Assembly (NCBI GenBank): GCA_025350445.1
Contig: JANXXV010000216.1
Span: 1 to 6,123, forward strand
Source of the DNA: Bryobacteraceae bacterium
GTDB taxonomy: Bacteria; Acidobacteriota; Terriglobia; Bryobacterales; Bryobacteraceae
DNA length: 6,123 bases
Reading direction: 5' to 3'
The notes below the pieces were generated by a model. That model was not told the DNA's origin and made no database searches. It worked only from the letters and a program-made list of their open reading frames with translations. A program made the translations under genes and the position numbers. Position 1 is the first letter of the stretch; the number at the start of each line of letters is the position of its first letter. Of this stretch, positions 1 to 5,562 are shown in pieces.

Positions 1-49
1 CAACCTCGCGGACTGCCTCCGCTGAAGGTATTTTTTCGGCTTGGATACT

Positions 50-1018
50 ATGCACCTGTTCAGTAAAACTTTGCCGCTGCTTACGCTTGCGGCACTATTT
101 CCCATTGCGTCCGCGCCCGGACTGCGCGCTCAGGAAGCGGCAGGCACGGTGTTCCGCTCCGATACCCGCTTGGTGGTGCTGCATGCGAGCGTGGTGGACA
201 AGGGTGGCCATTTGATGACCACTCTGCAGAAAGACTCTTTCAAAGTGTTTGAAGGGAAAGTAGAGCAGCCCATCAAGAAAGTGACCCGCGAGGATGTTCC
301 GGTTTCATTAGGATTGGTGATCGATAATAGCGGCAGCATGCGCGATAAGCGCAAGAAGGTGGAGACCGCCTCCCTGGATATGGTGAAGGCCTCCAATCCA
401 CGCGACGAAGTGACGATCGTGAATTTCAACGATGAGGCGTTCCAGGATGTAGAGTTTACCAGCGATGTGAAGAAGATGGAAGAAGGGCTGACGCGGATCG
501 ATTCGCGCGGCGGCACCGCGATGCGGGATGCCATCAGCACCACCATCGATTACTTGAAGGAAAAGGGTAAGCACAGTAAGAAGGTAATTGTGGTGATTAC
601 CGATGGCGACGATAATGCCAGTTCTACCGCGATGACGCTGGAACGGCTGGTGCAGAAAGCGCAGAAGAGCGAAGTGCTGCTTTACATGGTTGGGCTGCTG
701 AGCGAGGAATCGAAGCGCGATGCCAACCGCGCCAAACACGCTTTGCAGGTTTTGGCCGATGCGTCCGGAGCGTCCGCCAGTTTTCCGAAAGAGTTGACCG
801 ACGTGGATAAGGTCACCATGGGAATTGCGGGCGAAATCCGCAGCCAGTACATTATTGAATACAACCCGCTGAATCAGAACTTCGATGGCGGGTTTAGACC
901 AGTTCGTGTGGCAGTGAATGCGCCGGGGAAACCGGCGGTTCGCACGCGGACCGGCTACTACGCCACGCCCGATGCACCGGCGAAAGGCACCAAGTCCGCG
1001 CAAGTGACGTCCCGGTAG
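50..1018 (+). CDS. Secreted VWA-domain protein, acidobacterial VWFA-related type
   Basis: The 322-residue product begins with a signal peptide (hydrophobic core about residues 7-22, likely cut after A27 in LRA-QEA). A short N-terminal beta region (about 34-80) follows, then a von Willebrand A domain (about 84-265). The metal-ion-dependent adhesion site looks complete: D92, S94 and S96 in DNSGS, T156 in GGTAMRD and D185 in ITDGDD, so divalent-cation and protein-ligand binding is expected. The C-terminus has the R-T-G-Y-Y pattern that closes the VWFA-related acidobacterial family (TIGR03436 type, from memory). Such proteins are exported; their partners are mostly unknown. The ATG at 50 puts the signal peptide at the N-terminus. 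An in-frame TTG at 41 would add three residues and has a GAAGG 12 bases upstream, so it cannot be excluded. The next gene starts four bases after the stop, suggesting co-transcription. Confidence 0.93.
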   Translation: MHLFSKTLPLLTLAALFPIASAPGLRAQEAAGTVFRSDTRLVVLHASVVDKGGHLMTTLQKDSFKVFEGKVEQPIKKVTREDVPVSLGLVIDNSGSMRDKRKKVETASLDMVKASNPRDEVTIVNFNDEAFQDVEFTSDVKKMEEGLTRIDSRGGTAMRDAISTTIDYLKEKGKHSKKVIVVITDGDDNASSTAMTLERLVQKAQKSEVLLYMVGLLSEESKRDANRAKHALQVLADASGASASFPKELTDVDKVTMGIAGEIRSQYIIEYNPLNQNFDGGFRPVRVAVNAPGKPAVRTRTGYYATPDAPAKGTKSAQVTSR

Positions 1019-1022
1019 AATC

Positions 1023-1226
1023 TTGATTCGTTTTCTTTGGAAGGCCACCAGAGGTTACCGGCTTGCACCTTGGAAGAGCCCCTATCTGCGCTGGCGGATT
1101 GAGACCTACCGGGGCTGGCATGCGGACGGTATTACCGCGCGTCAGTTTTGGCAATTCAGTTGGGAACAGCGGCGGGAGTTGCTGCGGTTCCTGCGGTGGG
1201 CCGAACGCATGCGGCGGGATGCGTAG
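1023..1226 (+). CDS. Small Trp/Arg-rich conserved-looking hypothetical protein
   Basis: This 67-codon ORF starts with TTG four bases after the VWA stop codon. No ATG or GTG start extends it and no strong ribosome binding site is visible, so translational coupling to the VWA gene is likely. The product is strikingly rich in tryptophan (7: W6, W17, W24, W32, W43, W47, W59) and arginine (14), is strongly basic, and has no signal peptide or membrane segment. Its C-terminal third (about 45-65) looks helical and amphipathic. The biased composition and the many CGG/CGC/GCG codons argue for a real gene. I have an impression that similar short ORFs occur in other Acidobacteriota, but this was not checked. 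Function is unknown; nucleic acid or acidic-partner binding would fit the charge but is only a guess. Confidence 0.6.
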   Translation: MIRFLWKATRGYRLAPWKSPYLRWRIETYRGWHADGITARQFWQFSWEQRRELLRFLRWAERMRRDA

Positions 1227-1277
1227 GTTGGCGCTGCTGTCACCCCGAAAGAATCTTGTGCTAAGTTGTTAGCTTCG

Positions 1278-1910
1278 ATGCAACGTTTTTCTGTCCTGAT
1301 CATTACCGCTTTTTGCCTGTGCGCAAGCGGCCAAACTCCTCCGGTTGAAAAAGCTCTGGGGATGCCGCCCCGCTTGGCCGCCACCGATTATCAGGCCCAC
1401 GCGCAAGCCGGTGCGGTGACGATCGCCGCCGAGTTTACGGGCCACGCCGTGCCGACGCCGCAAGAGACCCTTTCAACGGAAGATTATGTGGTGGTGGAAA
1501 TCGCGCTGTTCGGTCCGCCGGAGCCGCGGCTCAAGATATCGCCGGAAGACTTTACCCTGCGCATCAATAAAAAGAAGACGACGCTATCGAACCAGCCCTT
1601 CGGAATGGTTTTCCCATCGCTGAAGAACCCTGAATTGGAGCCGCCCTCTTCGGCCTCGAAGTCGAAGTCCAGCGTCGGCACCGGTGGCCAGGGTGAATCC
1701 GCGCCGACGCCGGTGTTCCATCTGCCGCCGGAAGTAAAACACGCCATGCAACAGCATGTTCAAAAAGCGGCGCTGCCGGAAGGGGATCGCGTGCTTCCGC
1801 TGGCGGGACTGATCTTTTTCCAATATCGCGGCAAGACGCAGAACATCCAGTCGCTTGAATTGACGTACAACGGGCCGTCCGGCAAGGCCACTCTGGCACT
1901 GCATCCGTAG
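1278..1910 (+). CDS. Secreted protein of unknown function, possible Ig-like beta domain
   Basis: The 210-residue product begins with a signal peptide (hydrophobic 5-16) with a likely cut after A-S-G (about residue 18). No proper lipobox is seen despite cysteines at 13 and 15. Two beta-rich parts (about 47-115 and 165-208) flank a low-complexity Pro/Ser/Gly/Lys linker (about 119-147). The first part has an alternating strand pattern around VVVEIALFG and a DFTLRI segment. The second has PLAGLIFFQY followed by SLELTYNG. This recalls the Ig-like fold of DUF4352-type exported proteins, but that is weak pattern recognition, not an identification. The ATG at 1278 is preferred because the signal peptide starts there; an in-frame TTG at 1266 would add four residues. 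No strong Shine-Dalgarno is present. It lies 51 bp after the small ORF and may belong to the same transcript. Confidence 0.82.
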   Translation: MQRFSVLIITAFCLCASGQTPPVEKALGMPPRLAATDYQAHAQAGAVTIAAEFTGHAVPTPQETLSTEDYVVVEIALFGPPEPRLKISPEDFTLRINKKKTTLSNQPFGMVFPSLKNPELEPPSSASKSKSSVGTGGQGESAPTPVFHLPPEVKHAMQQHVQKAALPEGDRVLPLAGLIFFQYRGKTQNIQSLELTYNGPSGKATLALHP

Positions 1911-1916
1911 TCCGGT

Positions 1917-1942
1917 GACGTGCTGAACCTATCAGCCGTGTC
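1917..1942. terminator. Hairpin between convergent genes, possible bidirectional terminator
   Basis: GCTGA (1922-1926) pairs with TCAGC (1932-1936) across a five-base loop. The stem continues outward with one bulged base (1937) through 1917-1921 against 1938-1942, including two G-T pairs. It fills almost the entire 32-bp gap between the plus-strand stop at 1910 and the minus-strand stop at 1943. There is no T tract on either strand, so intrinsic termination is not assured. A role in ending both transcripts is inferred from its position. Confidence 0.35.
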
Positions 1943-2905
1943 TCAGAAAATCGCAATCGGGTTCAACGGCGAGCCCGTAGCGCCAACCACGGTTAGCGGT
2001 GAGGTTGTAAGCAGAAAGTCCCAACGCTTCCTGGTCCGCGTTTCCCTGCTTAGCTGTTCCAGGTCGCAGTTGTCGAAAATTGGAGTTCCCATCGCCACAA
2101 TCACCAGCGTATGGACCGGCTGCGCGATTCCCTCCACCTGCGACGGCCGCACGTCGGAAGAAGCGTCGCTGCCCAGAACGGCGATGTCGCGCTTGTGCAG
2201 CCAGGCCACACTGGTGGCATGGAGTCCCGCGCGTTCCGCCATTGACCACGGCCCTTTCTCCAGACGGCGCGCCCAACGGCCGGTGCGGATGAACACGGCA
2301 TCGCCGGACCGCACGCGTACCCCGGTCTTCTTCTCCCACGCATCCAGGTCCTCCGGGTAGATGGCCTCGCCGGGCGCCAGGTAGGGCACACCCTTGAGTT
2401 CGGGAATATCGATAAGTATGCCGCGCGCAAAGATTCCGTTGCGGGCCGCCTCTATTGAAAGACGCGCCGCGCCTTTACTGGTCACCTCCTTTATCGAAAG
2501 GCCGTTATACAAGGAGCCCTTGTAGGAGAAATGACAAAGCGCGTCCAGGTGGGTATGGATGATGCCGTGATGCGCCACGCTGAAGGAATCGGTGAAGATC
2601 TCCGCGCCGGGATTCTCGGACGAAGCGAGCATCTCGTGAACGAAAGGACGGCCGTTGTCCGGGGCTTTTTCCTTCTCCGCATCGTGCGAAAGCGAAACAG
2701 CGATTCCTTCCCGCACCAACCGTGCGGCCGCCAGCCGCGTGGCCGGCGTAATTAGATTCAGCGTGCCCAGTTCGTCGGCCTTGCCCCAGCGGCCCGCGTT
2801 CGAAAGCTCATTCATCCAGCGATCAAAGTCGGCGGTTGTGGCCGGGCGCATCTGGGCCCGCAGGCCAACGGTCAGCAATAGCAGCAGGGCAATCGTAGGT
2901 TTCAT
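1943..2905 (-). CDS. Secreted cyclase family protein (metal-dependent hydrolase, KynB-like fold)
   Basis: The 320-residue product belongs to the cyclase family (PF04199), which includes kynurenine formamidase and other zinc- or manganese-dependent amide and ester hydrolases. Family hallmarks visible are RWGKADELGTLN (39-50), the metal-binding HTHLDALCH (117-125; the usual form is HxGTHxDxPxH), H265, and a C-terminal MGTPIFDNCDLEQL stretch (272-285). The central motif departs from the consensus: isoleucine replaces the usual glycine and threonine replaces nothing critical, while all three His and the Asp are kept. Residues 1-18 form a signal peptide ending GLRAQ, much like the VWA protein, so the enzyme probably acts in the periplasm. 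Length is slightly above the roughly 210-residue KynB and fits the longer secreted members. The substrate cannot be read from sequence, so no gene symbol is given. No Shine-Dalgarno precedes the ATG. Confidence 0.92.
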   Translation of the reverse strand: MKPTIALLLLLTVGLRAQMRPATTADFDRWMNELSNAGRWGKADELGTLNLITPATRLAAARLVREGIAVSLSHDAEKEKAPDNGRPFVHEMLASSENPGAEIFTDSFSVAHHGIIHTHLDALCHFSYKGSLYNGLSIKEVTSKGAARLSIEAARNGIFARGILIDIPELKGVPYLAPGEAIYPEDLDAWEKKTGVRVRSGDAVFIRTGRWARRLEKGPWSMAERAGLHATSVAWLHKRDIAVLGSDASSDVRPSQVEGIAQPVHTLVIVAMGTPIFDNCDLEQLSRETRTRKRWDFLLTTSPLTVVGATGSPLNPIAIF

Positions 2906-2913
2906 GGAACGAA

Positions 2914-2919
2914 ATTATA
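2914..2919 (-). promoter_or_regulatory. Candidate -10 element for the cyclase gene
   Basis: A perfect TATAAT lies on the minus strand, ending eight bases before the cyclase ATG. A transcription start about seven bases downstream would leave almost no 5' leader, and no ribosome binding site is present, so the mRNA could be leaderless. No convincing -35 hexamer is found at 15-18 bp upstream. The -10 match is seen directly; promoter activity is inferred. Confidence 0.4.
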
Positions 2920-2956
2920 CACCGGAAACCGCGTTCCATTATCGGGCTGATGGCAG

Positions 2957-2986
2957 CGGTGGCGCGGCGCCATCCATCCGCCACCG
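2957..2986 (-). terminator. GC-rich hairpin downstream of the VOC gene
   Basis: CGGTGGCG (2957-2964) and CGCCACCG (2979-2986) are perfect inverted repeats of 8 bp with a 14-base loop. On the minus strand the structure begins 16 bases after the VOC stop codon and lies upstream of the cyclase promoter candidate. There is no following T run, so it is either a weak or factor-dependent terminator or a 3'-end stabilising hairpin. Confidence 0.35.
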
Positions 2987-3002
2987 GTTTGAGCAGATGC
3001 TG

Positions 3003-3597
3003 CTATCGAGGCGCGGCCAACTTACCGATCCCGCCCCGCAGCAGAGACACCGGTTCGTAAATTTGGCGCTGTAGAAATTCCGACTCAGGCGTGCCGGCGC
3101 GCAGCCGGGTAAGCCACTCCGCAGGGTCGAACTCCACGCCGATAGGGTTGGCGCTGAAGTGCGGACCGTACATGAAAGCGTTGGCGTCTTCACTCGAACT
3201 GAAGCAATCCACCTGAAATTCCATCTGATTGCCATTGGGGTCGGCGTAGTACATCGCCACTGTGATGCCGTGATGGATACGCCAGTACGGAGTGATTCCC
3301 ATCTCCTTGAGCCGCGCATAATTCTCCAGCAGGTCGCTCAAAGACGCATACGCGTAGGCGACGTGGTCCACTCCGATGGCGTCCTGGCGATCCGTTTCGC
3401 TGCCGTCCGGCTGGAATACCGAGAGGTTGACAAACGCGAAGCGGTGATGCCCGCCGTCATAGCTCAAAAAGGCCAGCGCCGGATTCCGGTACTGGATTCC
3501 GGCGTGGAACACGGTCTCATACCAACGGCAACATCCGCTCGAAACGGCGGGTGCGGCAGACAACGTGAACGAACGCTTTGGGGCGAATCGCCGGCAT
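3003..3597 (-). CDS. VOC family protein (extradiol dioxygenase/glyoxalase-like), frameshifted near the N-terminus
   Basis: The intact gene should start at the ATG at 3597, which has an AAGGAG five bases upstream. This frame reads MPAIRPKAFVHVV and continues to RFERMLP, then hits TGA at 3519-3517. The frame starting with WYETVF at 3524 then runs open to the stop at 3003. Removing one base at about 3524-3534 joins the two into a 197-residue VOC protein. In the joined protein H11, H78 (GVDH) and E126 (QMEFQ) have spacings of 67 and 48. These are close to the 2-His-1-Glu iron site of BphC-type extradiol dioxygenases (H146, H210, E260), and other VOC features such as YYADPNGNQMEF (about 116-127) are present. 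As written, the longest single frame (from 3563) lacks the first ligand H11 and strand 1. The defect may be real decay or a sequence error. The substrate is unknown; ring cleavage of a catechol is possible. Confidence 0.8.
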
Positions 3598-3599
3598 GA

Positions 3600-3608
3600 T
3601 TTCTCCTT
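3600..3608 (-). promoter_or_regulatory. Shine-Dalgarno site fixing the VOC start at 3597
   Basis: On the minus strand the sequence CCAAGGAGAAATC directly precedes ATG, giving AAGGAG with five-base spacing. It is the best ribosome binding site in the window. It shows that the true translation start lies upstream of the frameshift and not at 3563. Confidence 0.65.
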
Positions 3609-3732
3609 GGATTCGGAATCTGGCTGAGCTGCTTCCGTGCCGGATCATCCCGGTTCCAGCCCGCGGCGGATGAAATCACTCCTGCCGCATCCCGCGGACC
3701 GTACCGTAGCCGCCAAGCCGGGATCCCAAATA

Positions 3733-3742
3733 GTTATATAAT
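3733..3742. promoter_or_regulatory. AT-rich candidate -10 region between divergent genes
   Basis: TATAAT is present on the plus strand at 3737-3742, about 73 bp before the propeller start codon. TATAAC lies on the minus strand at 3738-3733, facing the VOC gene. Together they form the 8-bp palindrome TTATATAA in an otherwise GC-rich intergenic stretch. No good -35 boxes are found at standard spacing for either direction, so this is only a candidate for one or both promoters. Confidence 0.35.
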
Positions 3743-3804
3743 CCTGCAAGTCAGTGGATGTAAACACGCCGAAGCTTTATGGCTATCTGACTATGCAAGT
3801 CTAT

Positions 3805-3808
3805 GGAG
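3805..3808 (+). promoter_or_regulatory. Shine-Dalgarno site fixing the propeller start at 3815
   Basis: GGAG, six bases before the ATG at 3815, selects that codon over the in-frame ATG at 3803, which lies only two bases upstream of the GGAG. The downstream start also places the Tat-like signal at the extreme N-terminus. Confidence 0.65.
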
Positions 3809-3814
3809 AACCTT

Positions 3815-4714
3815 ATGACCAAAAGAGAATTCCTCGCCGCGGGCGCCGGCTTGGCCTTGGGAGCAGGGCGAGCTGCCTTTGCACAAACGCCGGGCACCCC
3901 GCCGAAGACCGGCGCAGTGAAATCCGCGGGGAATGCGCGGATTCCTTCCCGGATGGCGAAAACGACGAAGTTGTTTAAGTGCCCTCAAGGGTATCCTAAC
4001 GGAATTGCCGTCACCCCGGAGGGCTTGTGGATTGCCGAGCAAAAGCTCTCCGGTCCGCAGGCCATCGCCTATCACATGCCCGAACCGAAATCTTTGTCCG
4101 AGGCAGCCTGGCTTGTCGATTGGGATGGCAAACTGCTGAAGACGGTGATGACGCCGTCCAGAAATACCAGCGGTATGGCCGTCGGCGGCGGCTACGTCTG
4201 GATGTGCGCCAATGCGCCGCCCGAAGGGGTTTTCCAGGTGGACATGAACTCCAAGGTGATAAGCCACCGTCAGATCCCGCTCGGCCCGGCGGACAATGGC
4301 GGCGGCTGCCACGGCGCCATGTGGCATGAAGGTAAGCTCTGGATTGCGGCGCTCCGGCTGCACGGAATTCTCCGTGTGGATCCAAAAACATGGGAGCCGG
4401 AATTCCTCATCCCGTGTTATGAGACTCCGGGCAGAAATCGGGTCCATGGCATTGCCTGGGACAACGGCGCGATCTGGCAGTTGACGGGCAACGATAGCAG
4501 CAGCTATGCCGAAGGCCGGCCGGGCCTGGTGAAGTATGATGCTGCAAGCGGCAAGGTTTTGGAGACGGCGGAATTCGTTCCCAACTCAATGGATCCGCAC
4601 GGACTCGCCATGCACAATGGGACGCTAATTAGCTGCGACGCGGGCATCCATCCCGGATGGCCGAACAACGACAGCCCGACCAGCGGGTGGATCTTCCGGA
4701 TAGACTTGATCTGA
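3815..4714 (+). CDS. Exported beta-propeller protein (Tat-like signal, five blade repeats)
   Basis: The 299-residue product opens with TKREFLAAG (2-10), a KR variant of the twin-arginine motif, and a hydrophobic stretch with a likely cut after A23 (AFA-Q). This suggests export as a folded protein to the periplasm. The mature part contains five regularly spaced copies of a blade motif of the form xG-[IMLA]-[AM]-x(3-5)-G-x-[LVI]-[WI]. They begin near residues 61 (PNGIAV), 118 (TSGMAV), 165 (CHGAMW), 210 (VHGIAW) and 261 (PHGLAM). This is the layout of SMP-30/YncE/glutamine-cyclotransferase-like propellers. I cannot choose between these, and no catalytic set is evident. Three of the five repeats carry His-Gly, which could line a central pocket. 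The gene stands alone on the plus strand, divergent from the VOC gene. The stop codon lies in the palindrome CTGATATCAG (4711-4720). Confidence 0.85.
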   Translation: MTKREFLAAGAGLALGAGRAAFAQTPGTPPKTGAVKSAGNARIPSRMAKTTKLFKCPQGYPNGIAVTPEGLWIAEQKLSGPQAIAYHMPEPKSLSEAAWLVDWDGKLLKTVMTPSRNTSGMAVGGGYVWMCANAPPEGVFQVDMNSKVISHRQIPLGPADNGGGCHGAMWHEGKLWIAALRLHGILRVDPKTWEPEFLIPCYETPGRNRVHGIAWDNGAIWQLTGNDSSSYAEGRPGLVKYDAASGKVLETAEFVPNSMDPHGLAMHNGTLISCDAGIHPGWPNNDSPTSGWIFRIDLI

Positions 4715-4950
4715 TATCAGGGTGAAATGATCCCGGTGAAGTCTTCGCCGCGACACTCGGACGCGGATCGCCCGGTCACGTAATTGTTCCGCTCCGCTGC
4801 CCGGTTGGCTGGCCACGCGTCTGATTAGTTACGGGATAGACCATCTCCGCCGGATCAATTGGATCGCCTGCTGCTCTTGATGCTTCTCGCCGCACTACAT
4901 GATTGGGGTTCGTAATATCCATCTCTCGTTTCGCCGCCAAGGGGGAACGA
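4715..4950. other. Intergenic region, no gene supported
   Basis: This 236-bp stretch between the propeller and the small membrane protein holds only short frames with no recognisable protein, on both strands. I see no tRNA, convincing terminator or consensus promoter. A TAATAT at 4913-4918 is a weak -10 candidate for the following gene, without a matching -35. Confidence 0.5.
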
Positions 4951-5288
4951 ATGAAGATCTCGAGCGTTGAGAGAGTCTCCTCGCCACAAGGCAACAATGG
5001 ACCGGCGAAAGCTGCAATCTTTTTCCAAGGTAGTTACTCGATACCCGGTTTGGTCGCAGGGGGGTGGTCTTTTTGTTGGGAGGCTTGCTCCTAATCCTTG
5101 GCGGCGTCACAAGATCAAGTCATTTAGCCGCTGAGGTTTTGGGATCGAAGATTGGCTTAACTGACGCCAGCGCCGGGCTGATTTGCGTCGTGCCTGGTTT
5201 CATTGTTATCTCCGTTACGAAATTTGAAGTCCAAGTTCGCGCCCGAAATGTCTCGTTAGGGCGGAGCGTTCCGGCTGCGGAAAGTTAA
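4951..5288 (+). CDS. Small two-helix membrane protein, frame interrupted at a G6 run
   Basis: The ATG at 4951 is preceded by AAGGGGG five bases upstream. The first frame encodes 38 residues ending SIPGLVAGG and then runs on into WSFCWEACS and a stop. At 5059-5064 there are six G. Adding one G, or a -1 slip at the same place, continues as VVFLLGGLLLILGGV to the TAA at 5286. This gives a 112-residue protein with two plausible membrane segments: about 33-53 (LVAGG joined to VVFLLGG, created exactly across the join) and about 73-90 (ASAGLICVVPGFIVISV). The N-terminal 30 residues are polar and the C-terminus is basic then Ser-rich. I do not recognise a named family. GC is about 54% by hand count (4981-5280) against about 62% in the propeller gene, hinting at different origin or weak selection. 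It may be a real pseudogene, a homopolymer error, or programmed slippage. Confidence 0.55.
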
Positions 5289-5419
5289 TAGACCATCGCC
5301 TTCAGAAACTCAATGACGTACGTCATCGGTCCATAAGCCGTCACCACCGCGTCTGGATGCCAACGGACGAATATCTTAATGCCGGACGTCTCAATCATGA
5401 CGTTGAGCAACTTCGCCAT
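5285..5419 (-). CDS. Possible 44-residue minus-strand ORF
   Basis: An ATG at 5419 opens a 44-codon frame ending in TAA at 5287-5285, overlapping the stop region of the plus-strand membrane protein gene by four bases, tail to tail. The peptide begins MAKLLNVMIETSG and contains KIFVRWHPDAVV and a hydrophobic C-terminus (YVIEFLKAMVY). The composition looks protein-like, with good hydrophobic periodicity, but there is no clear ribosome binding site and a TAG lies just upstream of the start. It could be a genuine small protein, the remnant of a larger decayed gene, or chance. No family is recognised. Confidence 0.25.
   Translation of the reverse strand: MAKLLNVMIETSGIKIFVRWHPDAVVTAYGPMTYVIEFLKAMVY
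5313..5326. repeat. Perfect 14-bp palindrome ATGACGTACGTCAT
   Basis: The sequence is identical to its reverse complement over 14 bases with no spacer, a form typical of a dimeric regulator's operator. It lies inside the possible 44-residue ORF (codons for MTYVI) and 3' of the membrane protein gene, so it is not at an obvious promoter. Its function is unknown. Confidence 0.4.
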
Positions 5420-5562
5420 ACTACGGCGTTAGTCGAGATTCACCTGGCCAACGCGTATGGTCAGCGGCGCCCGGTGACACGTTGCGCCACTCGATCAACG
5501 GAACCGTTGTTCATGAGTACCGCCCAGCCGGCAACACCGGTGGATAAGAAGGAGCCTCTCGA
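5420..5562. other. Intergenic region downstream of the isomerase gene, no gene supported
   Basis: The 143 bp between the isomerase stop and the possible 44-codon ORF show no convincing coding frame. GCCGG and CCGGT around 5530-5540 form a weak 5-bp stem with a five-base loop, without a T tract, so no terminator is called. Confidence 0.4.

Noticed and set aside
8..36. GCGGA/TCCGC hairpin (8-22) followed by a T6 run at 31-36
   Set aside because: The T run is separated from the stem by eight bases and the stem is only 5 bp, so it is not a convincing terminator of an upstream gene.
308..1048. Long open frame on the minus strand opposite the VWA gene
   Set aside because: It is the antisense shadow of a clearly coding VWA gene; the His/Arg-rich product has no family features.
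1017..1258. Nine-base direct repeat AGAATCTTG at 1017-1025 and 1250-1258 flanking the small ORF
   Set aside because: A 9-base match within about 250 bp is within chance expectation, and no inverted ends or transposase suggest a mobile unit.
1920..3074. Several plus-strand open frames opposite the cyclase gene
   Set aside because: They are shadows of the cyclase coding frame, with Arg/Pro-rich low-complexity products typical of high-GC antisense frames.
3745..3801. Direct repeat TGCAAGTC at 3745-3752 and 3794-3801 upstream of the propeller gene
   Set aside because: Eight bases, no symmetric spacing to a promoter, and likely chance.
4711..4720. Palindrome CTGATATCAG over the propeller stop codon
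   Set aside because: It has no loop and no following T run, so it is not a terminator; a 10-bp palindrome is common by chance.
4776..4997. Minus-strand open frame of 73 codons in the intergenic region
   Set aside because: No recognisable pattern, no ribosome binding site, and it overlaps the better supported start at 4951.
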